Assembly: GCF_007097525.1 (NCBI RefSeq)
Contig: NZ_VKDD01000006.1
Coordinates: 93,100-157,099 of the forward strand
DNA length: 64,000 bases
Source: Thalassomonas sp. M1454
GTDB taxonomy: Bacteria > Pseudomonadota > Gammaproteobacteria > Enterobacterales > Alteromonadaceae
Direction: 5' to 3'
Shown here: in pieces, positions 56,845 through 64,000 of the stretch
Layout: each line of letters opens with the position of its first letter
How positions within the stretch are numbered: position 1 is the stretch's first letter
Program-made: the position numbers and the translations under genes
Notes under the pieces: model-generated
Seen by the model: the letters and a program-made list of their open reading frames with translations, nothing else
Told to the model about the DNA's origin: nothing
Databases searched by the model: none

Positions 56845-58479
56845 ATGAAATTTAAAACCAAAACGGCATTGAGCTTACTATTGTCAGTATTAAGCGGTGC
56901 TGCCGTTGCTAGCCAAGCTGAGCGTCCAAATATATTACTACTTGTTGCAGAAGATATGAGTGCGCACGTAAAAGCATTCGGTGATGATGTAGCAATTACA
57001 CCTAATATTGATGCATTAGCTCAAAAAAGTATTATTTACCCAAATTCATTTACCACTGCTGGTGTTTGTGCTCCAAGTAGAACTGGCTTAATTACCGGTG
57101 TACATCAAGCAGCGGTTGGTGGCCAACATATGCGCACACGTGATTACAAAGAGTCTCTTTATCGTGCCGTGCCAGCAGAAGATATTAAAGCGTTTCCTGA
57201 ACTATTACGTAAAAATGGCTACTACACTTTCGTATCGTCTAAGTTAGATTATCAGTTTAGTGAAATTCAAGCGGGCACAGGCCCTTTCACTATTTGGGAT
57301 TACGAAGGTAGCAAACCAAGTTGGCGTGGCCGAGAAAAAGATCAACCATTTTTCGGTATGTATCACTTTAATATTAGCCACGAAAGTGCATTATTTCCTA
57401 AGAAAATTGAACAAAATGTAGCTGAGGGCATTGTTAAACAAGTCGTACAGCCTGAACAAGTATCGGTACCGGCTTATTACCCTGATACACAAATAGTTAG
57501 AGAAGCTATCGCCCAGGTTTATAACAATGTTTCAGCGATGGATAGACAAATTGGCGCTATTTTAAATCGTTTGAAAAAAGACGGGTTAGCTGACAATACC
57601 ATTGTAATTTGGACTACAGATCATGGTGACGGCTTACCTCGCGCAAAACGTGAGATATACGACAGTGGTATTAAAGTGCCATTAGTTTTACATTGGCCAG
57701 AAAAATACCGTCCAGAAAATTTACCTGCTCGAGGTATTAATGAACAATTAATTAGCTTTGTCGATATTGCCCCATCAATTTTAACTATGGCTAATATTGA
57801 TGTACCTAGCTACATTCAAGGTAGTGCGTTATTAGCTGACCAATCATTGCCAAAGCGTGATTACATTTTTGCCTCAAAAGATAGACTCGACGAGTTTAAT
57901 TTTTATGAGCGAGCAGTGCGTAGCAATAAATTTAAATACATACGTAACTACTTACCAAACAAACCAGGTGGCGTTAAGTTAGGCTATCGTGAACAGTTAC
58001 CTATTATGGCCGAGTTATGGCGCACTCTAGAAAATGGTGAAATGAACAAAGGCCAAGAGTTTTGGTTTAAACCTCGTCCTGCTGAAGAGCTTTACGATAT
58101 TATTAATGACCCAGATGAAGTAAAAAATTTAGCTGACAACCCTAAATATAAAGATGCATTAGAACAAATGCGTGGCGCTTTAACTGATTGGCAGCATAAA
58201 GTTAAAGATTACAGTAAGTTAAAAGAATTTGATCAAGCAAACTTATTTTGGCCACAAGGTAAAGAGCCTGTGACACCAGAGCCAACAATTACCACAAAAG
58301 ACAAGCTTGTTGTTTTAAGTAACTCTAATAAAGGCGCTTCTCTTGGTTACAAAGTAAATAACGGAAAGTGGAAAGTGTATAGCAAGCCTGTTAGCTTAAA
58401 AGCTGGTGATAAAATTACCGCTAAAGCGGTACGTTATGGCTGGAAAGAAAGCTCAGCAGTAACTTTAACCATTAAATAA
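56845..58479 (+). CDS. Secreted S1-family sulfatase (CAPSR) with C-terminal beta domain
   Basis: 544 aa from ATG 56845 (AGGT upstream); a start at 56794 overlaps lacI and is rejected. The signal peptide ends near VAS-QA (residue 23). The S1 sulfatase signature is C75-A-P-S-R, with C75 expected to become formylglycine. The usual metal-binding Asp-Asp is AEDM (E36, D37), as in SGSH-like subfamilies. TTDHGDGLPRAKREIYDSG is the second metal/substrate segment. The last 70 residues form a beta domain of chitobiase C-terminal type. It removes sulfate from a glycan; the target is unknown. It ends 12 nt before SGNH. Confidence 0.88.
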   Translation: MKFKTKTALSLLLSVLSGAAVASQAERPNILLLVAEDMSAHVKAFGDDVAITPNIDALAQKSIIYPNSFTTAGVCAPSRTGLITGVHQAAVGGQHMRTRDYKESLYRAVPAEDIKAFPELLRKNGYYTFVSSKLDYQFSEIQAGTGPFTIWDYEGSKPSWRGREKDQPFFGMYHFNISHESALFPKKIEQNVAEGIVKQVVQPEQVSVPAYYPDTQIVREAIAQVYNNVSAMDRQIGAILNRLKKDGLADNTIVIWTTDHGDGLPRAKREIYDSGIKVPLVLHWPEKYRPENLPARGINEQLISFVDIAPSILTMANIDVPSYIQGSALLADQSLPKRDYIFASKDRLDEFNFYERAVRSNKFKYIRNYLPNKPGGVKLGYREQLPIMAELWRTLENGEMNKGQEFWFKPRPAEELYDIINDPDEVKNLADNPKYKDALEQMRGALTDWQHKVKDYSKLKEFDQANLFWPQGKEPVTPEPTITTKDKLVVLSNSNKGASLGYKVNNGKWKVYSKPVSLKAGDKITAKAVRYGWKESSAVTLTIK

Positions 58480-58491
58480 TAAGAATAACAA

Positions 58492-59577
58492 ATGAAACCA
58501 CTATATAAATTTAGCAAAAACTTATGTTTAGCATCGGCGTTAATCGCATCAGGCTTTATATCAACAGCCATTGCAAAACCAGTGAGCTTAACCGATAGCA
58601 AGTTACAGTTTTTAGGTACAAACTACGTTAACCAAACTGCTGAGCAAGTAAGCTTTACCCGTCACAGTAAGGAAGTTTTATCGATAAAGCCAATGGAGCT
58701 TGCGTTCAATGCAGGTAAAGCGCAAACAACATCAGGTATTGCTTTAAAGCTAGCAACAAACAGTAACTCAATTGCATTTAAGTTTGTGCCATTACCTACA
58801 GAGAATCGTGGCTCAGAGTTTGTACTTTTTGAAAATAACGTTGCAGTTAAAACCTACACCTTCCCTAAAAAGGCTAAGCAATTAGATATTGCTTATACAA
58901 GCAAACTAAAGGGAGCGAAAGAGTATAAATTGATGCTACCAACGTGGAGTAATGTTGGTTTACAAGCAATCAGCATTGATGATGAAGCAGAGCTACTAAA
59001 CATTAAAACACCACGAAATGCTAAATATGTAGCGATGGGCGATTCTATAACTCATGGTGTAGGTCAAAAAAATGCCACACAAACTTATCCGTATATTGTC
59101 GCGGATGCGTTAAACTTTGAGTTATTTAACATCGCAGTTGGCGGTGGTAAAACGTCAATACCAACAGCGCAAATGTTAGCTGACTTTGACGACATCGAAT
59201 TAATCACTTTATTAATTGGTTACAATGATTGGAATTCGCCAAAAGCAGATGTGGCAGTATACCAAGCTAACCTAGATAAAATGCTCAGTATTATTCGTAA
59301 GTCGCATCCACAAACAACTATCTATTGTATTACGCCATTATTCACTAAGTCTTTAAAAGCTAAAAGAGTTGACCAACCTTTAAATGCATACCGTCAGGCA
59401 GTTATCGATGTAGTAACGGCTAGACAAAAAGCTGGTGATGACAATATTAACGTTATTAAAGGTGACCAAATCACTTCGGTAAAAAACTTACGTGAAGACA
59501 ATCCTAAAGATCCTGTACATTTAGGTATCAATGGTGCGCGTATGTTAGCCAAAGAGCTAATTGAAATTATTAAATAG
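58492..59577 (+). CDS. Secreted SGNH/GDSL hydrolase (carbohydrate-esterase-like)
   Basis: 361 aa with a signal peptide (cleavage AIA-KP, residue 28). An N-terminal beta-sandwich covers about 30-175. The SGNH hydrolase (about 177-361) has S185 in MGDSITHG, GYND (Asn block), and D340 and H343 in DPVHLG. This two-domain order resembles CE2/CE3-type sugar acetylesterases, so removal of acetyl or other ester groups from polysaccharide is plausible. It is cotranscribed with the upstream sulfatase (12-nt gap) and ends in a terminator. Confidence 0.8.
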   Translation: MKPLYKFSKNLCLASALIASGFISTAIAKPVSLTDSKLQFLGTNYVNQTAEQVSFTRHSKEVLSIKPMELAFNAGKAQTTSGIALKLATNSNSIAFKFVPLPTENRGSEFVLFENNVAVKTYTFPKKAKQLDIAYTSKLKGAKEYKLMLPTWSNVGLQAISIDDEAELLNIKTPRNAKYVAMGDSITHGVGQKNATQTYPYIVADALNFELFNIAVGGGKTSIPTAQMLADFDDIELITLLIGYNDWNSPKADVAVYQANLDKMLSIIRKSHPQTTIYCITPLFTKSLKAKRVDQPLNAYRQAVIDVVTARQKAGDDNINVIKGDQITSVKNLREDNPKDPVHLGINGARMLAKELIEIIK

Positions 59578-59614
59578 TTAGCAATCCATTTTATCTGAAA
59601 TAATTCATATCTAT

Positions 59615-59640
59615 AGGGCTTCTTAACGAAGCCCTTTTTT
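59615..59640 (+). terminator. Terminator after the SGNH gene
   Basis: AGGGCTTC (59615-59622), TTAAC, GAAGCCCT (59628-59635), then T5. Confidence 0.92.
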
Positions 59641-59681
59641 ATTCTTTACGTAACCTTTACTAAAATCATCCCTGACTCGAA

Positions 59682-59695
59682 TTGACACCGTTATC
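59682..59695. promoter_or_regulatory. Second copy of the LacI-type operator
   Basis: TTGACACCGTTATC differs at one of 14 positions from the site at 55711-55724. It lies 122 nt before the second sulfatase, and outer bases ATTGA/TCAAT add symmetry. It suggests the sulfatase shares control with the LacI locus. Confidence 0.5.
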
Positions 59696-59817
59696 AATTC
59701 AGGTAATCTAATACTACACATAACTACAATAGCAATTCCAATAACCAATGTGCTTTTATTGCATGTATTAGCACATATAAATATTAAGGACTTGCTCATA
59801 TAATAAATGGTGCATAA

Positions 59818-61278
59818 ATGCAGTCTAAATTCTTACTAAGCCTTGTTGGTTCAATCTCGCTAGCGTTCAGTTTTACTACTTCAGCAATTGCAGCTGAAAC
59901 AAGCGTTAAAGCTGAAAAACCAAACGTGCTGTTTTTCCTTATCGATGACATGCGTGTTAACTATGGTCCGTATGCTAAAAAAGGCCCTCTTACCCCAAAC
60001 CTAGATCAATTAGCCGCTGATGGCGTAGCTTTTAATAAAGCTTATAGTAACATTCCTGTTTGTGGCGCTTCTCGCGCGAGTATGCTTACAGGTATTTGGG
60101 GTTCAAAAAATCGTTTCGTAGCGTTTAGCCCTGCCGATAAAGACACTCCTGACGCTATTGCATTACCACAACACTTTAAAAACAATGGCTATAAAACTAT
60201 AAGTCTTGGTAAAGTATTTAATAACCAAACAGATAAAGTACAAAGTTGGTCAGAAAAGCCTTGGCGCCCTTCTGATAAGCTAAAGCTTAAAGGTAAAAAA
60301 AATAACCGAGCTAACTTAAAAATTCGTCATGATTACCAAACTAAGCAAGCTAATGACATTTTCGATAAAGCACAAAAAAATGGCCCTTCTAGTGAGTCTG
60401 CCGATGTAAGTGACTTTACTTATTTAAATGGTCAAATTGCCGAGCAAGCAATCGCAGAGCTTAAGCAATTTAAAGAAAATGATGAATCTTTCTTTTTAGC
60501 GGTAGGTTTTAAAAAGCCACATTTACCATTTAATTCTCCTAAAAAGTACTGGGATATGTACAACCGTGACGAATTATCTTTAGCTCCTAATCCAGAAATG
60601 GCAATTGACGCTCCAAAACAAGCAGTACACACATGGGGTGAGTTACGTAGCTATTACGACATTCCTAATAAAGGCCCTGTACCAAACGAAAAAGCGCTTG
60701 AGTTAATTCATGGTTATTACGCAGCAACAAGCTATTCTGATGCGTTAGTTGGTCAAGTAATGGCACAATTAAAAGAGCTCGATTTAGACGAAAATACTAT
60801 TGTAGTGGTTTGGGGTGATCATGGTTGGAGTTTAGGTGAGCATGGCTTATGGGCTAAGCATTCAGCATATAATGTGGCAAATCAAATTCCACTAATTGTT
60901 AACGCTCCTAAAATTCTTAAAGGTCATGGCTCTAATGAATTAGTAGAATCGGTAGATATTTACCCTACGCTTGTTGAATTAGCACAATTACCAACAATGA
61001 AAGATATTGATGGTACAAGCTTTGTTAAACAACTTACCGATAGTAAAGCGCCAGGTAAATCAGCAGTATTTACTCGTTGGAAAAACTCGGACACAATTCG
61101 TACCCAGCGTTACCATTTAACAGAGTGGCGAGATAAAAAAGACAGAGTTATCGCACGCATGATGTTTGATCACAAAAATGATCCCGATGAATTAGTCAAC
61201 ATTGCAGAAAAAGCCGAATACAAAGAGACGGTAGCCAAATTGCATCAGCAATTACTACAGCATATAAACAATAAATAG
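59818..61278 (+). CDS. Secreted S1-family sulfatase (CGASR, iduronate-2-sulfatase-like)
   Basis: 486 aa with a signal peptide (cleavage AIA-AE, residue 26). It has metal-binding LIDDM and the formylglycine signature C82-G-A-S-R in NIPVCGASRASMLTG. VVVWGDHGWSLGEHGLWAKHS is the second metal/substrate segment, and MFDHKNDPDELVNIAE near the end is typical of iduronate-2-sulfatase-like (S1_7-type) members. Sequence similarity to the first sulfatase is limited, so they should act on different linkages. It sits alone between two terminators, behind the operator at 59682. Confidence 0.88.
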   Translation: MQSKFLLSLVGSISLAFSFTTSAIAAETSVKAEKPNVLFFLIDDMRVNYGPYAKKGPLTPNLDQLAADGVAFNKAYSNIPVCGASRASMLTGIWGSKNRFVAFSPADKDTPDAIALPQHFKNNGYKTISLGKVFNNQTDKVQSWSEKPWRPSDKLKLKGKKNNRANLKIRHDYQTKQANDIFDKAQKNGPSSESADVSDFTYLNGQIAEQAIAELKQFKENDESFFLAVGFKKPHLPFNSPKKYWDMYNRDELSLAPNPEMAIDAPKQAVHTWGELRSYYDIPNKGPVPNEKALELIHGYYAATSYSDALVGQVMAQLKELDLDENTIVVVWGDHGWSLGEHGLWAKHSAYNVANQIPLIVNAPKILKGHGSNELVESVDIYPTLVELAQLPTMKDIDGTSFVKQLTDSKAPGKSAVFTRWKNSDTIRTQRYHLTEWRDKKDRVIARMMFDHKNDPDELVNIAEKAEYKETVAKLHQQLLQHINNK

Positions 61279-61297
61279 CCTTAAAAAAGCTTCAAAA

Positions 61298-61334
61298 TAA
61301 AAAGCACATATGAGTAATTAGTATGTGCTTTTTA
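61298..61334 (+). terminator. Terminator after the second sulfatase
   Basis: TAAAAAGCACATA (61298-61310) pairs with TATGTGCTTTTTA (61322-61334); 13 bp perfect. Confidence 0.85.
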
Positions 61335-61475
61335 AATTTGTAACCAGAAAAAAGTTACACACCTGTTAACAAGTTAATGACGTGTAATAAATTTACACAA
61401 TGCTTACAGTAATTTTGAGTTTTAGGGCTTTTTTGCCATTTACAAGCGCATTTACATAACATAAGCTTACACAAT

Positions 61476-61490
61476 GTCTATCGTTGTCTG
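61476..61490. promoter_or_regulatory. Weak third LacI-like site before GH3
   Basis: On the minus strand, CAGACAACGATAGAC shares GACAACG with TTGACAACGTTATC but only about 9 of 14 positions overall. It lies 51 nt before the GH3 start. Confidence 0.3.
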
Positions 61491-61541
61491 TAATAAAGTT
61501 ACAAAATAGACGCGTAAAAATATAACAAATCAGGGTTTAAA

Positions 61542-64000
61542 ATGAATTCTAAATTAAAAGTACTCGTTATGGCTATGATGGCTACAGGCACTATTGCTTG
61601 TACTCAATCAGTAGATGTTAATAACGCAACAGTTGAAACAAAAGTAGCAGATCGCTATACCAATCTTGAAGCTGATGTAGAAAACCTACTTAGCCAGCTT
61701 ACTCTAGAAGAAAAAGTATCTTTAGTTCACGCTAACAGTAAATTTGCTATCGCTTCTGTTGAGCGTTTAGGTATTCATGAAATGTGGATGTCTGACGGCC
61801 CACATGGCGTTCGCCAAGAAGTATCACGTGATAGCTGGAAGTCAGCTGGCTGGACAGACGATCAATCAACTTACTTACCGCCTTTAACTACGGTTGCAGC
61901 AAGTTGGAACCCTGAAATGTCTACATTACACGGTAATGTATTAGGCGCAGAAGCAAGACATCGTCGTAAAGACGTTATCTTAGGCCCAGGCGTGAACTTA
62001 GCTCGCCTACCTACTTACGGCCGTAACTTTGAATACTTCGGTGAAGATCCATACCTAGCATCTGTTATGGTGATCCCAGAAATCAAAGCGATCCAAGCGA
62101 ATGATGTTGCTGCAAACTTAAAGCACTACGCATTAAACACACAAGAGCTAAACCGCCAAAAGGTTGATGCTATTCCTGATGAACGTACATTACGCGAAGT
62201 TTACTTACCAGTGTTTGAAGCTGGCGTTAAAGAAGCTGGTGTATATACAATTATGGGGGCATACAATAGCTTCCGCGGTACCAATGCCAACCAAAGCAAA
62301 TACTTAGTTAACGATATTTTAAAAGGCGAATGGGGCTTTGACGGTATTTTACTTACCGACTGGGACGTAAATATTAATACCTATGATGCTGCCATGAATG
62401 GTTTAGATATCGAAATGGGTACTCGTGCTGATAGCTATGATGACTACAAACTTGCTAAACCATTTTTAAAAATGCTTAAGGAAGGAAAAATTCCAGTAGC
62501 CGTTTTAGACGATAAAGTTCGCCGTATTCTACGTATCCAATTACGTATTGGTATGATGGATAAAAGCCGTTTATCTGGCCAACGTAATATTCCTGAGCAC
62601 AGAGCTGCGGCACGTAAAATAGCGGAAGAAGGCATCGTACTTCTTAAAAACGAAGGTATTTTACCGTTAGCTAAAGATGAAGTTAAAAATATCTTAGTCC
62701 TTGGTCCAAATACTGACAGAGAGCACGGCAAAGGTGGTGGTTCATCACAAGTTAAATCACTGTACGAAATTAGCCCAATCGAAGGTTTACAAGCAAAACT
62801 TGGCGATGACGTAAACATTACTTTCTTACGTACACGTCCTGAAACAGGTATTCCTGCAATTGCTGGTGATTACATAATTAAAAGTAACCCTGGTACAGGT
62901 ACTCCGGCATGGCAAGTTTCTAACTGGAAAGAAAAAGCTCGTAAAAACTGGAAACACTGGTCATGGGTTCCAGATTCAGCTTACACAGCACCAGCTGATT
63001 CAACCATGGAACACGTAACCATGAAAACCACTATTAAGCCATTAGAGTCAGGTGTTCATACACTTAAACTTAGTGCTGTTGGTGATTTCAGATTAAAAGT
63101 TAATGGTAAAAAAGTATTAGAGCATTCAAGTACTGACGGTGCAGAATTTAACTACCCTCTTGAGCTAAGTACTGACAAAGAGTACAAGTTTGAAATGCAA
63201 TACGATGGTAACAAAAACTTTGTATTAGGTTGGGATGCACCAAGCAGCTTATTTAGCACAAAAGAAGAATACATTGCCGCAGCAAAAGCTGCTGATGCCG
63301 TTATCTACTTTGGTGGTTTAAGTCACGCCGACGATCGTGAGTCACAAGACCGTGTTGACATGAAACTACCTAATGGCCAAGACGAAGTTATTACTAACTT
63401 ACTTGCTGCAAACCCTGACACAGTAATCTTTTTAAATGCTGGTTCAGCCGTTGAAATGCCTTGGGTTAACAACGCAAAAGCAATTATGTGGGGCTGGTAC
63501 GGTGGCATGGAAGGCGGTCACGCTTATGCTGACGCACTATTTGGTGATGTAAACCCAAGCGGTAAAATGCCAATTACTCTGCCTGTTGCATTAGAAGATA
63601 CTGCAGCCATTGCTTTAAATGACTACAACTCAAAAGAGTCTTTCTATAAAGAAGGTGTATTTATTGGTTACCGCTGGTTTGAACAACAAAATATTGAGCC
63701 AATCTTCCCATTTGGTCACGGTTTATCTTACACCACATTTAGCTACGACAACGTTGAACTTTCATCGGCGTCAATTTCAGCTGGTGATGAACTAGAAGTA
63801 ACAGTTACAGTAACAAATACAGGTAAAGTAGCCGGTAGCGAAATTGTACAACTGTACCTTAACGATGTTCAAGCAAGTGTTGAACGCCCAGCGAAAGAGT
63901 TAAAAGGTTTTGGTAAAGTTCACCTACAACCTGGTGAAACTAAAACAGTTAGCATGACACTTAAACAACGTGATTTATCATTCTGGGATGTAAATACTAA
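61542..64000 (+). CDS. GH3 family beta-glycosidase lipoprotein with PA14 insert, 3' truncated by window edge
   Basis: About 819 codons are visible from ATG 61542, with no stop before the window ends. The lipobox TIAC gives C20, so it is probably anchored in the outer membrane. The GH3 N-domain has WMSDGPHGVR, GRNFEYFGEDPYLA, AANLKHYALN and nucleophile D273 in GILLTDWD. A PA14 domain (about 460-570) interrupts the C-domain, where E600 in DDRESQDR is the candidate acid/base. The C-terminal FN3-like domain begins near 735. It is likely beta-glucosidase or beta-xylosidase; the sugar cannot be told. It is downstream of sulfatase 2. Confidence 0.9.
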   Translation, partial: MNSKLKVLVMAMMATGTIACTQSVDVNNATVETKVADRYTNLEADVENLLSQLTLEEKVSLVHANSKFAIASVERLGIHEMWMSDGPHGVRQEVSRDSWKSAGWTDDQSTYLPPLTTVAASWNPEMSTLHGNVLGAEARHRRKDVILGPGVNLARLPTYGRNFEYFGEDPYLASVMVIPEIKAIQANDVAANLKHYALNTQELNRQKVDAIPDERTLREVYLPVFEAGVKEAGVYTIMGAYNSFRGTNANQSKYLVNDILKGEWGFDGILLTDWDVNINTYDAAMNGLDIEMGTRADSYDDYKLAKPFLKMLKEGKIPVAVLDDKVRRILRIQLRIGMMDKSRLSGQRNIPEHRAAARKIAEEGIVLLKNEGILPLAKDEVKNILVLGPNTDREHGKGGGSSQVKSLYEISPIEGLQAKLGDDVNITFLRTRPETGIPAIAGDYIIKSNPGTGTPAWQVSNWKEKARKNWKHWSWVPDSAYTAPADSTMEHVTMKTTIKPLESGVHTLKLSAVGDFRLKVNGKKVLEHSSTDGAEFNYPLELSTDKEYKFEMQYDGNKNFVLGWDAPSSLFSTKEEYIAAAKAADAVIYFGGLSHADDRESQDRVDMKLPNGQDEVITNLLAANPDTVIFLNAGSAVEMPWVNNAKAIMWGWYGGMEGGHAYADALFGDVNPSGKMPITLPVALEDTAAIALNDYNSKESFYKEGVFIGYRWFEQQNIEPIFPFGHGLSYTTFSYDNVELSSASISAGDELEVTVTVTNTGKVAGSEIVQLYLNDVQASVERPAKELKGFGKVHLQPGETKTVSMTLKQRDLSFWDVNT

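Noticed and set aside
62444-62818. 124-codon minus-strand ORF in GH3
   Set aside because: GH3 is clearly the coding strand; the reverse frame is Ser/Pro-rich with no recognisable domain.

Overview
The window comes from an AT-rich marine gammaproteobacterium, most likely Alteromonadales and probably Colwelliaceae (Colwellia/Thalassotalea-like). The evidence is gene order and protein style. The block ygiF/ygiM ... cca, folB-folK-uppP, plsY/tsaD, rpsU-yqeY-dnaG-rpoD, tRNA-Ile2 is the gammaproteobacterial 'macromolecular synthesis' neighbourhood. Around it lie TonB receptors, DUF481 barrels, sulfatases and glycoside hydrolases typical of particle-associated marine heterotrophs. No CRISPR array, rRNA, integrase or transposase was seen. 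The taxonomic call is inference; no database was consulted.

Layout. 1-3.4 kb: a PspA-type envelope-stress operon (DUF350, DUF2170/YjfI, PspA/YjfJ, DUF2491/YjfK, a small RHH-like protein, a two-TM K+ channel) behind twin palindromes. 3.5-5.8 kb: divergent ygiF and ygiM. 6.1-17.6 kb: a block inserted relative to the E. coli ygiM-cca order. It holds a Wzi-type outer-membrane protein, leuABCD with a readable leader peptide and attenuator, UDP-GlcA epimerase plus UDP-Glc dehydrogenase, and gspAB (exeAB). 17.7-27.4 kb: housekeeping core, with a 162-bp MITE-like palindromic element between yqeY and dnaG. 27.5-36 kb: mixed accessory genes (orphan membrane protein, OMP barrel, tRNA-Ile2(CAT), VOC protein, S9 peptidase, DUF6090 protein, tandem DUF481 barrels, GGDEF protein).

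36-50.7 kb: a secreted GH12-like/FN3/cadherin-like protein behind two LacI-style operators; a VF530 protein; a TonB receptor paired with an exported SAM-hydrolase-family enzyme; rnhA; an LPP20-LpoB-COG3014-LPP20 lipoprotein operon; topB; two tiny genes (DUF2986 and an RsmS/YbaM-like gene at 49874-50029); and a lytic transglycosylase. 50.7-64 kb: a carbohydrate locus. An FucP-type permease, a GH10 enzyme and an octaheme-TPR cytochrome are on the minus strand. They diverge from a LacI regulator, a CAPSR sulfatase, an SGNH hydrolase, a CGASR sulfatase and a GH3 lipoprotein that runs off the window.

How they may work together. The last locus looks like a small sulfated and possibly acylated xylan-like glycan utilisation system: secreted GH10/GH12-like enzymes cut, sulfatases and the SGNH esterase strip substituents, GH3 releases monosaccharide, FucP-like MFS imports it, and LacI acts at a repeated TTGACAmCGTTATC-type operator. 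The two less conventional assemblies are the TonB receptor plus exported SAM-hydrolase pair and the GH10/octaheme cytochrome pairing.
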